Shown piece after piece: positions 22,338-34,984 of a stretch of 64,000 nucleotides of DNA; position 1 is the stretch's first letter, and every line of letters starts with the position of its first letter. Below the pieces are notes generated by a model, which made no database searches, was not told the origin of the DNA, and worked only from the letters and a program-made list of their open reading frames with translations. The stretch spans positions 124,001 through 188,000 of the forward strand of contig CAJIYK010000001.1 in NCBI GenBank assembly GCA_905181685.1. The letters are read 5' to 3'. The translations under genes were made by a program, and so were the position numbers. The DNA is from Methylophilales bacterium BACL14 MAG-120910-bin43 (lineage in GTDB: Bacteria; Pseudomonadota; Gammaproteobacteria; Burkholderiales; Methylophilaceae).

Positions 22338-25300
22338 TTATGCGGCCTCCTTATTAGAAGCAGTAAACATTTCATCTAAAGCCCTTTTATATTCATTTGG
22401 CATTACTTTAATAAAATTGACTAACTCTTTATCCCAGTGTTCAATAATTTTTTTTGCAATTTTACTATCAGTATATTGAAGGTGCTTTTCTACTAAAGAC
22501 TTAAGAATTTTTTCATCAGCCTGATCTAAATGTCTAGGGCCAGACGCTTGTTCGTTTTCTCTTTTAATCTTTTCTAAAGTCACCATTGAATGATTACAAT
22601 TTAAACCAAATCTATTCAATGGGTCATAGATATAAGCGACGCCTCCTGACATACCGGCTGCAAAATTTTGTCCCGTTTGTCCTAAAACTACGACAGTTCC
22701 TCCAGTCATATATTCACAACCATGATTACCTACTCCTTCTACAACAGCTGATGCCCCAGAGTTTCTTACACAGAAACGTTCTCCAGCAATGCCTCTAAAG
22801 TAGGTTTCTCCTGATGTCGCACCATACATTACCGTATTTCCAATAATGATATTTTTCTCGTCAATTCCTTTAAAGTTTTCTGGAGGTCTTATCACAATTT
22901 TTCCGCCACATAATCCCTTGGCGACATAATCGTTTCCTTCTCCATATAAATTAAATGTAATACCTTTTGCCAAAAAAGCCCCAAAACTTTGGCCTGCGGT
23001 TCCCTCTAAATTAATTTTAATAGAGTCATCAGGGAGGCCTTCATTTCCATATGTTTTAGCAATTTCATGAGATAAAAGAGTACCTACAGTTCGGTTGGTA
23101 TTACTAATGGGCATAGTAAATTCACAAGGCTCTTTTGTTTTTATGGCATTCTGTGCGCGACTAATTAACTCATTATCAAGTGCTTTATCTAGTGCATGAT
23201 ATTGAGTTTCTGTATTGTATCTTGATACTTCTTTACCCATATCAGGTTGATAGAAAATTTTAGAAAAATCTAAGTCCTTGAATCTTCCAATGATCAATGC
23301 CTTTTTTTGTATCAAGCAAATCACTTCTGCCTACTAAATCATTAAATCTCTTAATTCCAAGTGATGCCATTATTTCTCGAATTTCTTCTGCAACAAAAAA
23401 GAAGAAATTGACAACATGTTCTGGCTGACCCGCAAACCTTTTTCTTAATATTGGATCTTGAGTTGCTATGCCGACAGGGCAGGTATTAAGATGGCACTTT
23501 CTCATCATGATACAACCTTCGACAACAAGTGGGGCTGTCGCAAAACCAAATTCTTCTGCTCCAAGTAGGGCACCAATAACTACATCACGACCTGTTTTCA
23601 TTTGACCATCAACTTGAAGTACCACCCTTCCTCTTAATTGGTTGAGCACTAAGGTTTGTTGTGTTTCTGCCAAACCTAATTCCCATGGGGTCCCTGCATG
23701 TTTGATTGAAGATATAGGTGAAGCGCCTGTTCCGCCATCATGACCGGCTATAACAATGTGATCAGATTTTGCTTTTGCAACTCCTGCTGCTACTGTTCCC
23801 ACTCCTGTTTCTGAAACAAGTTTTACAGATATGCTCGCTTGTGGGTTGGCATTTTTTAAATCATGAATCAATTGCGCTAAATCTTCAATTGAATAGATAT
23901 CATGGTGAGGGGGAGGCGATATCAAACCTACTCCAGGTACCGAGAATCTTAATTTAGCAATGTATGTGCTTACTTTATGGCCAGGCAATTGACCGCCTTC
24001 ACCAGGCTTAGCGCCTTGAGCCATTTTAATTTGTATTTGATCTGCCGTTGATAAGTATTCTGCTGTTACTCCAAATCGACCTGATGCAACTTGCTTTATC
24101 TTAGATCGCATAGAGTCACCCGCTTTTAATTTAAAATCGGACTCTATGATTTCACTTCCTAAATGTTCCGCGATCGATGAATCATTTTTGATTGGAAAGA
24201 AGCGCTTTTTATCTTCTCCACCTTCGCCTGTATTGGATTTACCGCCTATTCGGTTCATCGCAATTGCTAAAGTAGAATGAGCTTCTGTAGAAATCGATCC
24301 TAATGACATCGCTCCCGTTGCGAACCTTTTTACAATATTTTTAGCCGACTCCACCTCATCAAGATTGATAGCTGTTTTTTTCTTAAAACTAAAGAGACCT
24401 CTTAAGGTTTTATGTTTTTTAGTTTGATCATTTATTAACTGCGCATATTCTTTGTATGTCTCATATTGGTTGGTGCGCGTTGCATGTTGAAGCTTGGCTA
24501 TAGAATCCGGATTCCACATATGCTCCTCACCTCTAATTCTAAAAGCATATTCTCCGCCAGCATCAAGTGCATTTATTAATACAGGGTCATCACCAAATGC
24601 TTTTTGATGAATTCTACTCATTTCTTCAGCAATTTCTTTTGTTCCAATACCCTCAATATTTGTTGAAGTACCTCTAAAATATTGATTAATAAAATCTTGA
24701 TTTAAGCCCACAGCCTCAAAAATTTGCGCTCCACAATATGACTGATAAGTCGAGATGCCCATTTTTGACATAACCTTAAATAAGCCTTTTCCAACCGCTT
24801 TTATATAATTATCTTGAGCGACAATAAAATCATCTGAAATGTTTTCAATTGTTTTGAATGTTAGCCAAGGACATACAGCCTCAGCTCCGTAGCCTGCAAG
24901 TAAAGCAAAATGATGAATTTCTTTTGCAGATCCAGTATCGACGACCAAACCTGTATGCGTTCTTAAGCCTTCAGCAATCAAGTATTGATGAGTCGCTGAA
25001 CAAGCTAATAAAGCCGGCACAGCCATTCGGTTTTAGATAAATTTCTATCAGATAGAATTATTATATTATTATTTTCTATAGATTCTTTTGCGAGCTTACA
25101 AATTCTATCTAACTCATTAACAAGTGACGTTTCAAACGACTGACCTTTTTTCACCTCAAAAGTAATGTCTATTGTGCAAGATTTAAACTTATTATCAGTT
25201 AGATTTTCGATCGAACTTAATTTGTCTAGGTCACTGATTGTTAAAATTGGTTGGTTCGCCTCAAGCCTCGGTGAAGCAGTATCCTCTGTTTGATTAAATA

Positions 25301-26957
25301 AGTTTGGCTTTGGACCAATAAAAGTCATCAATGACATCACGATGTTTTCACGTATAGGGTCAATTGGTGGATTAGTAACTTGCGCAAAAAGCTGTTTAAA
25401 ATAATTAAAAATTAACTTAGGTCTGTTCGACAATACGGGGAGTGCCGCATCATTTCCCATAGACCCCGACGGTTCCATACCAGCATCAATCATAGGTTTA
25501 ATTATAAAATTGATATCTTCTTGCGAGTAACCAAATGCTTGTTGCGTATCTAAAATAGACTCATTGAGTGGAAAATCTTCAGTTTTTACAGTCAAATCTG
25601 ACAAACAAAATCGTGAGTCTTTAATTTTTTTCTTATAAGGCTTTGCTGTTGATAAAAGCGTTTTAACTTCATCATCGTCTATTAATCTACCCTCTTGTAA
25701 ATCAATTAAAAGCATTTTACCTGGCTCTAAGCGCCATTTTTTTACAATTTTTTCTTCAGGAAATTTCAACACGCCCATCTCAGAAGCCATCATGACAACC
25801 CCTTCATCAGTCATCAGATATCTTGCTGGCCTGAGCCCGTTTCTATCGAGAGTCGCTCCTATCATTTGCCCATCCGTGAAAGCGACCGCTGCGGGCCCAT
25901 CCCATGGTTCCATTTTGGTTGCATGATATTCATAGAAAGCTTTTCGATCATCATTCATTAATGGATTATCAGACCAAGCTTCTGGCACAAGCATCATCAT
26001 GGCATGGGGGAGGCTATACCCACCCGCTACTAGTAACTCCAAACAATTATCAAAACTTGCTGAATCTGACTGAGTTTCATCTATTAGTGGCCACAATTTT
26101 TCTAAATCTTCTCCCAGAAGCATTGATTCCATTTTTCCCGCTCTGGCTTTAATCCAATTGATATTTCCCCTTACCGTATTAATTTCACCATTGTGAGCAA
26201 TCATTCTGTATGGGTGCGCAAGCTCCCAAGCCGGAAACGTATTAGTAGAGAATCTTTGGTGTACAAGTGCGATAGCAGATATAGCTACTTCATTAACGAG
26301 GTCTGGAAAAAATTCTCCCACCTCATGAGCCATGAGCATACCTTTATAAACGACAGTTCTTGAAGACATAGAAGAAATATAAAAATTAGCAGGGTCGTCT
26401 ATTAATAATTTACCAACTTCTATTTCTATTCTTTTCCTAATTACAAATAATTTTCTTTCAAATGCTGCCTGATTAGCTAGGCTCTTATTTCTCTGTATAA
26501 ACACTTGTTTTATCGTTGGTTGAACATCCTTTGCAGCATCAGCGATATCATCGTTATTAAATGGCACATCACGCCAGCTAATAAAAGCTTGTTTTTCATC
26601 TTCAATAATCTGTTTAATTTTCGATTCACATAGCTCTCGATTTTTTTTGCTTTGCGGAAGAAAACACATTCCAACAGCATAATCACCTAAAGGTGGAAGC
26701 TTTAAACCGTTTGCTTCAAATTCATTTTTGAAGAAAGCGTCGGGAATTTGAATTAAAATACCTGCACCATCACCCAATTTAGGGTCATAACCAGTGGCAC
26801 CTCTATGTGTTAGGTTAGTTAATAACTCAAGACCTTGAGAAATAATTTTATGGCTTTGCTTGCCGTGAATATTAGCTACAAACCCAACTCCACAGGAGTC
26901 ATGCTCATTGATAGGATTATATAAGCCTTGTTTTTTTTGTTTAAGATGATGCTTCAT
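22338..26957 (-). CDS. gltB: Glutamate synthase large subunit (frameshifts near 23272 and 25020)
   Basis: Three ORFs in order: [15 protein letters not shown]..., [17 protein letters not shown]...[13 protein letters not shown]..., [10 protein letters not shown]...[29 protein letters not shown]. Confidence 0.95.
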
Positions 26958-27044
26958 GCTTACTAATATTTAATTATTAAATTGGATGACAATGTTATCG
27001 TTTTTTCCTTGTTAATTCAATGTTCTAGACGCATTTTTCTGTTT

Positions 27045-28325
27045 TTATTTAAGCTTTTTAAAGCTAATTTCTGCTGCCTTAATAGTTTGGTTAATATCAT
27101 CCATACTGTGAGCTGAGGAAACAAACCCTGCTTCAAAAGCGGATGGGCCAAAATAAATTCCTTGATCGAGCATTAAATGAAAAAACTTGTTAAATTTATC
27201 TCTATCAGAGACCATAACTTCACCAAAAGATTCAGGTGGGTGTGCACTAAAATAAAAACCAAACATACCGCCAACACTTTGAGCAGAAAATTCAACATTA
27301 TTTATTTTAGCTGCCTCAATAAGTCCATCAACTAAGGATTTTGTATTTTTTGTAAGGTTTTCGAAAAAATCTGGTTTTTGAATTAGTTCTAAAGTTTTCA
27401 TACCTGCAGATACTGCAACTGGATTACCTGACAACGTTCCAGCTTGATAGACTGGACCTAATGGAGCAAGTTGTTGCATAATTTCTTTCTTTCCTCCGAA
27501 TGCACCTACAGGCAAACCTCCTCCTATTACCTTACCTAGTGTTGTCATATCTGGCTTTATATCAAATAGAGATTGCGCGCCACCTAACGCCACCCTGAAC
27601 CCCGTCATTACTTCATCGAATATTAATACTGTGTCGTATTTTGTACATAACTCTCGTAATTTATTTAAAAACGGCATTTTCGGAATTATTAGGTTCATAT
27701 TTCCAACTACCGGCTCAATTATTACGCAAGCTAATTCGTGGCCCATTTTTTTAAAACATTCCTCTAGGGCTGTAACGTTATTATATTCAAGGGTGTGGGT
27801 ATGTTTAGCCGTATCAGCAGGAACACCTGCTGAGCTTGGCTGTCCAAAAGTTAATGCACCTGAGCCAGCTTTTACTAATAAAGAGTCTGCATGCCCGTGA
27901 TAACAACCTTCAAATTTTAAGATTTTATCCCTTTTGGTGTAGCCTCTGGCAACACGAATCGCACTCATTGTTGCTTCAGTTCCACTACTCACTAATCTCA
28001 CTTGCTCTATGCTTGGAACTAATTTAACCAATAATTCCGCCATTGTAAGTTCTCTTGATGTCGGGGCTCCAAATGATAATGAAAACTCTGCTGTTTTTTT
28101 AACTGCATTTATAATTTCTGGGTTTGCATGCCCAACAATCATAGGCCCCCATGAATTAATATAGTCGATATATTCTTTATCATTTTCATCAATGAGACGA
28201 CTACCCATTCCAGCTTTAAAAAATATCGGCGTCCCACCCACTGAACCAAATGCTCTAACGGGTGAATTGACACCTCCTGGAATAAATACTTCTGATTGTT
28301 CAAATAATTCTTTATTTTTATTCAT
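27045..28325 (-). CDS. hemL: Glutamate-1-semialdehyde 2,1-aminomutase
   Basis: [58 protein letters not shown]. Confidence 0.97.
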   Translation of the reverse strand: MNKNKELFEQSEVFIPGGVNSPVRAFGSVGGTPIFFKAGMGSRLIDENDKEYIDYINSWGPMIVGHANPEIINAVKKTAEFSLSFGAPTSRELTMAELLVKLVPSIEQVRLVSSGTEATMSAIRVARGYTKRDKILKFEGCYHGHADSLLVKAGSGALTFGQPSSAGVPADTAKHTHTLEYNNVTALEECFKKMGHELACVIIEPVVGNMNLIIPKMPFLNKLRELCTKYDTVLIFDEVMTGFRVALGGAQSLFDIKPDMTTLGKVIGGGLPVGAFGGKKEIMQQLAPLGPVYQAGTLSGNPVAVSAGMKTLELIQKPDFFENLTKNTKSLVDGLIEAAKINNVEFSAQSVGGMFGFYFSAHPPESFGEVMVSDRDKFNKFFHLMLDQGIYFGPSAFEAGFVSSAHSMDDINQTIKAAEISFKKLK

Positions 28326-28968
28326 CTTTAATTTTTAATTTAAATTGTTTAATTGTCGATATGATATCCGTAGATGTGAATATACTATTGATTAGAGCAA
28401 AGCATTGAATACCTGTCTCTTTCAAAGCGCCTATATTATCAATGTTTATTCCTCCGATTGCTACCATAGGAATATCATATTTTTGTCTTACCATTCTTAT
28501 CATTTCTAAAGATACTATAGGAGCAGTAGGTTTTGTTTTAGTTTCAAAGCAAGCTCCCAAAGCAATGTAGTCTGCTTTATTTTTTATTGCCATCTCTACT
28601 CTGTCCGCCTGATTATAGCAGGACATGCCTATACATTTATCAGCCCCAAGGGCTGAACGCGCATTTTTGATACTTTCATCATCTTTTCCTAAATGTATGC
28701 CAAAAGTATCTAATTGTACGCAAATATCAACATCATCATTTATTATCAATGGTATTTGGTATTCGTCCGTCACTTTTTTTATTTCCTTGGCTTGTTCGAG
28801 TCTTGTTTTCCAAGGCAGCGACTTAGATCGATATTGTAAAATGTTGACACCGCCATCACAACAATCTCTTACTTGTTTTAGCAGAAATTCAGTATTCTTT
28901 TGATCTGGTGTAATTGCATATATACCCTTAATGGTGGGTTGGGTTATTGCCATCCTCATCTTCCTCAT
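28318..28968 (-). CDS. thiE: Thiamine-phosphate synthase
   Basis: [55 protein letters not shown]. Confidence 0.9.
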   Translation of the reverse strand: MRKMRMAITQPTIKGIYAITPDQKNTEFLLKQVRDCCDGGVNILQYRSKSLPWKTRLEQAKEIKKVTDEYQIPLIINDDVDICVQLDTFGIHLGKDDESIKNARSALGADKCIGMSCYNQADRVEMAIKNKADYIALGACFETKTKPTAPIVSLEMIRMVRQKYDIPMVAIGGINIDNIGALKETGIQCFALINSIFTSTDIISTIKQFKLKIKDE

Positions 28969-29788
28969 ATGAACTATTATTAAATATCCAATGAAATCTA
29001 TCGGGAATTAATTGGCCATGTCCAATATTGAATGCATTCTTTAAAGCCAATGAAGTAAAGTGTATCGCTTCATTTACGGCCTCTTTTAATGAATAATCTT
29101 GGGCACAAAATCCAGCAATGGCCGAAGCTAAGGTACATCCTGAACCATGATATTTGTTGGGTAAACGCTCTGATTCAAACGGAATAACTTCTCCATTTTC
29201 TAAATAAAGCGTGTTGGTGACAGCAGCCGTTTTTTCATCGCCGCCTGTAATAAGAAGATTTTTACAGCCAAGATTAAACAGGCGTTTAGCACTTTCTGAA
29301 ATTGAAATACTTTCAAAATCTTCATTGTCATAACAAATTAATTTTCTTGCCTCTATACTATTTGGTGTTATCAATGTTGCACGAGGAAGTAACAAGCGAA
29401 TCATTGCTTTTTTCATTTGATCATTCATTAAAATATCCCCTCGGCCTGAAGCGATAATAGGGTCCAACACGACTGGTATATCGGGATAGCTTTCGAGGAT
29501 TTCTGATATGGCTTTTATATTTTCGAGGCTTCCTAATAAACCTAATTTAAAAATAGCCACCTCTACATCTTTTAGAGCTGTTATTGCTTGTTGTTTTAAT
29601 AATTGAGAGTCTACAGGTGATACTAATTCAACACCTGTTGTGTCTTGGACTGTAATTGCTGTCGTGATTGAAATAGGATGGCAATATATACTTGCCAGTG
29701 TCAATATATCTGCTTGCAGTCCTGCACCGCCTGTTGGGTCGGTTGCGGAAAAAGTCATTACTTTTGGTGGTGATAACAAATGTCTCAT
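28928..29788 (-). CDS. thiD: Hydroxymethylpyrimidine/phosphomethylpyrimidine kinase
   Basis: SATDPTGGAGLQADI, VVLDPIIASGRGD, LITPNSIEARKL, KYHGSGCTLASAIAGFCA. Confidence 0.92.
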   Translation of the reverse strand: MRHLLSPPKVMTFSATDPTGGAGLQADILTLASIYCHPISITTAITVQDTTGVELVSPVDSQLLKQQAITALKDVEVAIFKLGLLGSLENIKAISEILESYPDIPVVLDPIIASGRGDILMNDQMKKAMIRLLLPRATLITPNSIEARKLICYDNEDFESISISESAKRLFNLGCKNLLITGGDEKTAAVTNTLYLENGEVIPFESERLPNKYHGSGCTLASAIAGFCAQDYSLKEAVNEAIHFTSLALKNAFNIGHGQLIPDRFHWIFNNSSYEEDEDGNNPTHH

Positions 29789-29791
29789 TAT

Positions 29792-32002
29792 TTAGAAGTC
29801 CGTCGGGTCTACATCTACACTCCATTTTACGCGATTCACCAATGGATGTTGTCTTATTTGAGAAATCCACGGCTTTAACATCATATGAAGGTCCTTTCGA
29901 GAAGGTGCTTGTATGTATAGATGAAAACGTTCAAATCCCTTAAGCTTTTCGATAGTTGGTCTTGCTGGGCCTAAAATATTTATTGTTGACACTAAAGACT
30001 CTTCTGCCCAACCAGATACATCATTTATAAATTGTTTTGCCATATTTAAATTTTTTGATTTCACCGTGAAGACTGCATCGTAGCTAAAAGGTGATAGACC
30101 CATACTTTCCCTTTCATTAATCAATTGATTACTAAATGAATCAAAATCATTCGCTTTCAATGAATCAAATAGGTGATGATTTGGGAAAACAGATTGTATT
30201 AACACTTCACCCTTAATTTTTCCTCTGCCTGCTCGACCAGAAACTTGCATCAATTGTGAAAATAATCTTTCGCTTGCCCTAAAATCTGGACTATATAAGG
30301 CATTATCAGCATCTAAAACAACCACTAATGTCACTCGCGGAAAATCGTGACCTTTTGCTAACATTTGTGTGCCTATAACAATATCTATTTCTCTGTTATT
30401 CATTTTTAAATAAAGATCTTCAATAGATTTTTTCGAGTTTGTAGTATCACGATCAACTCTTGTTATTTTTGCTTCAGAAAAATGATATTTCAATACATCT
30501 TCTATCTTTTGAGTGCCTGTTCCTAAAGGCAATAAGTCTGTGTTGCCACATTCAACACATGAGTTGATGATTTTTTGATCATAACCACAGTGATGACATT
30601 TAAGGCGTTTTTTCTTAAGGTGAACCACTAATCGAGATGAACAACGCTCACATTCAGCAACCCACCCACAAGAAGAACAAATTAAGACAGGTGAGTACCC
30701 CCTCCGATTTATAAAAACGATTGTTTGCTCTTTTTTATCTAATCTATTTTGAATTGCATCAATCACTTCCTTTGAGACTTGAAGCTTGGTTTTATCATTG
30801 ACTTGTATTGTTTTAATCGTTGGGAGAGTTGCGCTCTCAACAGCCCTTGAGTTTAACTTTAAATATTTAAAATTTTGTTTTGTATTGATTGCTTTGAACC
30901 AAGTTTCTAAAGAGGGTGTCGCAGATCCCATAATGATTGGAATGTCTAAATTTTTTGCTCTCATCATTGCCACATCTCTTGCGTGGTATCGTAAGCCTTC
31001 ACTTTGTTTAAATGAGGGATCATGCTCCTCATCAATGATAATAATTTTAAGATTTGGCATAGGCGTAAAAACACCCAACCTCGTTCCGATGACAATATCA
31101 GCATTACCTAACTTAGATTCTCTCCAGTTATCCAATCGCTCTATGTCCGACAGGTAACTGTGGAGAACCACAATTTTTTTATCAAAAAAACGATTTTGGA
31201 ATCTTTCTTCCAATTGAGGTGTTAGATTAATTTCTGGGACTAGAACTAACGCTTGGCTTTGGGAATTCTCTAAGAACTCCGCTATCAAATTCATATAAAC
31301 TTCAGTCTTACCGCTTGCTGTAACCCCATGGATCAACCAAGGCTTAAATGATTTATTATTTTTGATTGCATCGACTACTTTTCTTTGTTCTTTATTTAAA
31401 ATTGGCTGATCTTGTTGGGATCTACTAATTTCTTGGATGAATACTTCTGAGGATATTAACCCCATTTTTTCAAGCCTTCCAACACACTCAGATCCATTTG
31501 AGACAAGTTTACTTAAATCCTTCTGTCTTAAGTCTTTATTCAAAATTGCCTGGGCTACTTTTTTCAAACGAAGCTGCCTCGAGGGAAAATTATCAATTAC
31601 TTCACTGGTAAGACATTTATCTGCCTTGAATATTAGCTCTTTCTTACTTGAGGTTAATGAATTTTTTTTTATTCTGCTTGGAACAACAGACATAATTGTT
31701 TGGCCGATAGGATGATGATAGTAATCAGATACAAAATACAAAAGTTTAAGCATGGATTCATCAAAAACAATTTCATTTTCTGTGCTGATAATGAGTTTTA
31801 ATTTTTCAACAGGGATCTCTGATTCGATAGATGTTTCACAACAAATTCCAATTAAATTTCTTTTACCAAAGGGGACTTTTACATATTGGCCAATTTTAAT
31901 ACTCATATCATCAGAAATATAGTCAAAGAACTTATTGACGGGAACATCTAAAGCAATTTTAAATATTTTTTGATCTTTACTCAATTTTAGAAAATTCCTC
32001 AA
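29792..32002 (-). CDS. priA: Primosomal protein N' (replication restart helicase)
   Basis: WLIHGVTASGKTEVYMNLI, IIIDEEHDPSFKQSEGLRYHARDVAMMRAK, zinc-binding CSSCGWVAECERCSSRLVVH...CHHCGY, GTGTQKIEDVL. Confidence 0.96.
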   Translation of the reverse strand: MRNFLKLSKDQKIFKIALDVPVNKFFDYISDDMSIKIGQYVKVPFGKRNLIGICCETSIESEIPVEKLKLIISTENEIVFDESMLKLLYFVSDYYHHPIGQTIMSVVPSRIKKNSLTSSKKELIFKADKCLTSEVIDNFPSRQLRLKKVAQAILNKDLRQKDLSKLVSNGSECVGRLEKMGLISSEVFIQEISRSQQDQPILNKEQRKVVDAIKNNKSFKPWLIHGVTASGKTEVYMNLIAEFLENSQSQALVLVPEINLTPQLEERFQNRFFDKKIVVLHSYLSDIERLDNWRESKLGNADIVIGTRLGVFTPMPNLKIIIIDEEHDPSFKQSEGLRYHARDVAMMRAKNLDIPIIMGSATPSLETWFKAINTKQNFKYLKLNSRAVESATLPTIKTIQVNDKTKLQVSKEVIDAIQNRLDKKEQTIVFINRRGYSPVLICSSCGWVAECERCSSRLVVHLKKKRLKCHHCGYDQKIINSCVECGNTDLLPLGTGTQKIEDVLKYHFSEAKITRVDRDTTNSKKSIEDLYLKMNNREIDIVIGTQMLAKGHDFPRVTLVVVLDADNALYSPDFRASERLFSQLMQVSGRAGRGKIKGEVLIQSVFPNHHLFDSLKANDFDSFSNQLINERESMGLSPFSYDAVFTVKSKNLNMAKQFINDVSGWAEESLVSTINILGPARPTIEKLKGFERFHLYIQAPSRKDLHMMLKPWISQIRQHPLVNRVKWSVDVDPTDF

Positions 32003-32061
32003 TCACACAACAACAACAATAGATAGGGTAAAATGTTTTTTTATATTTATATTGTAACCTT

Positions 32062-33720
32062 GTGAAAGATTATCTAACCAATTTACTTAATAATGCGCTT
32101 AAAGATTTAGTTGAAAGTTTTGATAAAGACATTATTCAGGTTAGTAGGCCAAAACAAATTCAACATGGTGATTTTTCTACCAATGTTAGCTTGCCGTTAG
32201 CAAAAATTCTAAAAAAGGCACCTATTGAAATAGCAAAGGGAATAGTTGAGCGCATTCCTTCATCAACCTTAATAGAAAAAGTTGAAATAGCTGGGCCTGG
32301 CTATATTAATTTTTTCTTAAGCTCTGAAGCGCGCGTTGAGTTAATTAACAAAATTCTGGCTGAAAAAGAAGATTTTGGTAAATCTACTTTTGGAAAAAAT
32401 CAAAAAGTACAAGTTGAATTTGTTTCGGCTAATCCAACGGGACCCCTTCATGTTGGTCATGGAAGAGGTGCTGCTATTGGAGACTCTATCGCTAGACTTT
32501 TAGAAGCTACAGGCTGGGATGTAACGAAAGAATTTTATTACAATGATGCCGGCGCTCAAATTAATTCTTTAGGTTTGTCAGTCCAAGCAAGGGCAAAAAA
32601 AATTAGTCCAGGTGATAAAGAATTCCCTAAAGATGGCTATCAAGGTGAATACATTAACGATATTGCAGATGGATTTTTGAGTGCATCAGAATTTAATTTT
32701 AACGGTAATATGATTCGCCCATCAGGGGATGCTGAAAATTTTCAAGCTCTCAAAGAATTCAGTGTAGCCTATCTTCGCCATGAACAGGATCTAGACCTTG
32801 AAGCATTCAATGTCAATTTTGATATTTTTAGCCTTGAATCTTCACTATACAAAAACGGGCAGGTCGAGCATATAGTAAATATGCTAATAAAAAATGGCCA
32901 TACTTATGAAAAAGATGATGCCTTATGGCTTAAAACAACCTCATTTGGTGATGATAAAGATAGAGTAATGAGGAAATCTGATGGTGAGTACACATATTTT
33001 GTACCTGATATTGCTTACCATCTTGATAAATGGGAGAGAGGTTTCAGAAGGGTAATTAACGAACAAGGAGCTGACCATCACAGCACGATTAATCGTGTAA
33101 GAGGCGGATTACAAGCACTAGATATGGAGATACCTCTGAAATGGCCTGAATATATTCTGCATCAGATGATCACAGTCATGAAGAATAAAAAAGAAGTTAA
33201 GATTTCGAAAAGAGCAGGAAGCTATGTCACCTTAAGAGACCTTATTGATGAAGTTGGCTGTGATGCAACGAGATACTTTTTAACCGCAAGAAGACCTGAT
33301 TCACAGCTAATTTTTGATATTGACCTTGCCAAAACTAAAAATAATGAAAATCCGGTTTATTATATACAATATGCACACGCGAGAATCTCAAGAGTGCTTG
33401 AACAATGGAATGGCAATCAAGAGAGACTTTCTGTCAAAAATGGAGATACCATAAAAAATTTAAATGAGCTAAAGCTTATCAAAAGCATAAGTGAATTTCC
33501 AGAAGCAGTCATACAAGCTGCGGAAGAATTAGCACCTCACCAAATTGCAAACTATCTTAAAGAATGCGCTGCGGAATTTCACAGCTACTATAATGATACA
33601 AAATTTCTTATTGATGATAAAAATATCATGGAGGACAGACTTGCTCTAATTCGGGCAACGCAGTTTATATTAAAAAATGGATTGAATTTACTGGGTATTA
33701 GTGCTCCAAATAAAATGTAA
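32062..33720 (+). CDS. argS: Arginyl-tRNA synthetase (GTG start)
   Basis: EFVSANPTGPLHVGHGRGAAIGDSIARLLEATGWDVTKEFYYND; KISKRAGSYVTL. Confidence 0.97.
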   Translation: MKDYLTNLLNNALKDLVESFDKDIIQVSRPKQIQHGDFSTNVSLPLAKILKKAPIEIAKGIVERIPSSTLIEKVEIAGPGYINFFLSSEARVELINKILAEKEDFGKSTFGKNQKVQVEFVSANPTGPLHVGHGRGAAIGDSIARLLEATGWDVTKEFYYNDAGAQINSLGLSVQARAKKISPGDKEFPKDGYQGEYINDIADGFLSASEFNFNGNMIRPSGDAENFQALKEFSVAYLRHEQDLDLEAFNVNFDIFSLESSLYKNGQVEHIVNMLIKNGHTYEKDDALWLKTTSFGDDKDRVMRKSDGEYTYFVPDIAYHLDKWERGFRRVINEQGADHHSTINRVRGGLQALDMEIPLKWPEYILHQMITVMKNKKEVKISKRAGSYVTLRDLIDEVGCDATRYFLTARRPDSQLIFDIDLAKTKNNENPVYYIQYAHARISRVLEQWNGNQERLSVKNGDTIKNLNELKLIKSISEFPEAVIQAAEELAPHQIANYLKECAAEFHSYYNDTKFLIDDKNIMEDRLALIRATQFILKNGLNLLGISAPNKM

Positions 33721-33732
33721 AAAGGAAAGCCA

Positions 33733-34257
33733 ATGATTGATAATAAAGAATCGAGAGAACAAAAAAAATATAAAGGGACGCCCTTTGCGAACGGCTTATT
33801 TTTTGGTGTCTTTCTTGGCATAGTCATGGCTATCGTCATTACCCTGTTGGTCACAAGTGGGAAAAGCCCCTTTATTTCAAAAAAAACTGAAGGATCTTGC
33901 ATAGAAGTTAACTCAGCCTTGGGTGATGAGGATGTTATCAATATTGATGAAGATGCAAATATAGAGGCTTATGCGGAGCCTTCTGAAGTGGCCGAACCAA
34001 GAAATGACCGAGATATCCTTTACTATATTCAAGTTGGTGCTTTTTCAGAAAAAAGAGCTGCCATCAATTTAAAAGCCCGTTTGGCACTGATGGGTTACGA
34101 GTCTGTTGTAATGACAGCTGAAATCGGAGTCAATACTTTTCATAGGGTAAGTGTTGGTCCCTATAAAAATTATGACGATGCAAAAGACAACCGTGAAAAA
34201 CTCTTTCTTGAGGGATTTAAAGCGAACTTAATTAAATTAACTACACCTAAAGAATAA
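33733..34257 (+). CDS. SPOR-domain membrane protein
   Basis: One N-terminal TM, C-terminal YYIQVGAFSEKRAAINLKARLALMGYESVV...FHRVSVGPYKNYDDA. Confidence 0.85.
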   Translation: MIDNKESREQKKYKGTPFANGLFFGVFLGIVMAIVITLLVTSGKSPFISKKTEGSCIEVNSALGDEDVINIDEDANIEAYAEPSEVAEPRNDRDILYYIQVGAFSEKRAAINLKARLALMGYESVVMTAEIGVNTFHRVSVGPYKNYDDAKDNREKLFLEGFKANLIKLTTPKE

Positions 34258-34270
34258 TTAATAAAAGGAC

Positions 34271-34918
34271 TTGAAAACTATGAAGAAATATATTTTATTA
34301 CTGGCTTTATTATTATCAAGCACAACTTTTGCTGTTGAACCAAAATTCAATGATAATTTTAAACAAACCAAAAATGAAATTGAAACTTCATCTCCAGGAA
34401 AAATAGAAGTTCTCGAATTATTTTGGTATGGCTGTATCCATTGCTATTCCATGGATCCCTACCTTGATAAATGGGCCGACTCTCTCCCTGATGACGTTGT
34501 ATTTAAAAGAGTACCCGCTATACCGAGAAAGAGTTGGGTTCCAGGAGCGAAGGCCTACTTCGCACTTGAAACACTTGGTTTAGAAGGAAAGTTACATGAA
34601 AAGTTATTTGATGCCATCCACAAAGAAAAGGATGTTGACCCAAATAATGAAGCTGCTTTAATTAGTTGGGTAACTCTAAATGGGAAACTTGATGAAAAGG
34701 AAGTTAAGGCTGCCTTTAATAGTTTTTCGATTGATACAAAATTAAAAAAATCATACAAGATTTTTAAAGAAGCTGGCGCGACAGGGGTTCCAACAATCAT
34801 TATTGATGGTAACTACATGACTTCAAGCACGATGGCAGGTGGAGAACAAAATGCTATTGATATCACAAATTATATTATTGAGAATATTAGAAACGATCGA
34901 AAAAAAACTAGCGAATAA
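34271..34918 (+). CDS. dsbA: Thiol:disulfide interchange protein DsbA-like
   Basis: Signal peptide, EVLELFWYGCIHCYSMDPYLDKW (CIHC), GATGVPTIIIDGNYM. Confidence 0.88.
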   Translation: MKTMKKYILLLALLLSSTTFAVEPKFNDNFKQTKNEIETSSPGKIEVLELFWYGCIHCYSMDPYLDKWADSLPDDVVFKRVPAIPRKSWVPGAKAYFALETLGLEGKLHEKLFDAIHKEKDVDPNNEAALISWVTLNGKLDEKEVKAAFNSFSIDTKLKKSYKIFKEAGATGVPTIIIDGNYMTSSTMAGGEQNAIDITNYIIENIRNDRKKTSE

Positions 34919-34984
34919 TTTTTAAATATTTTTTCTCGCTAAAGGATATCAATTAATTTAAAATATGATCTTTATATAGGTCAA

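Noticed and set aside
28928-28968. Possible thiD-thiE gene fusion from the 41-nt overlap
   Set aside because: Both have complete separate termini; thiE has several alternative downstream Met starts that reduce or remove the overlap.
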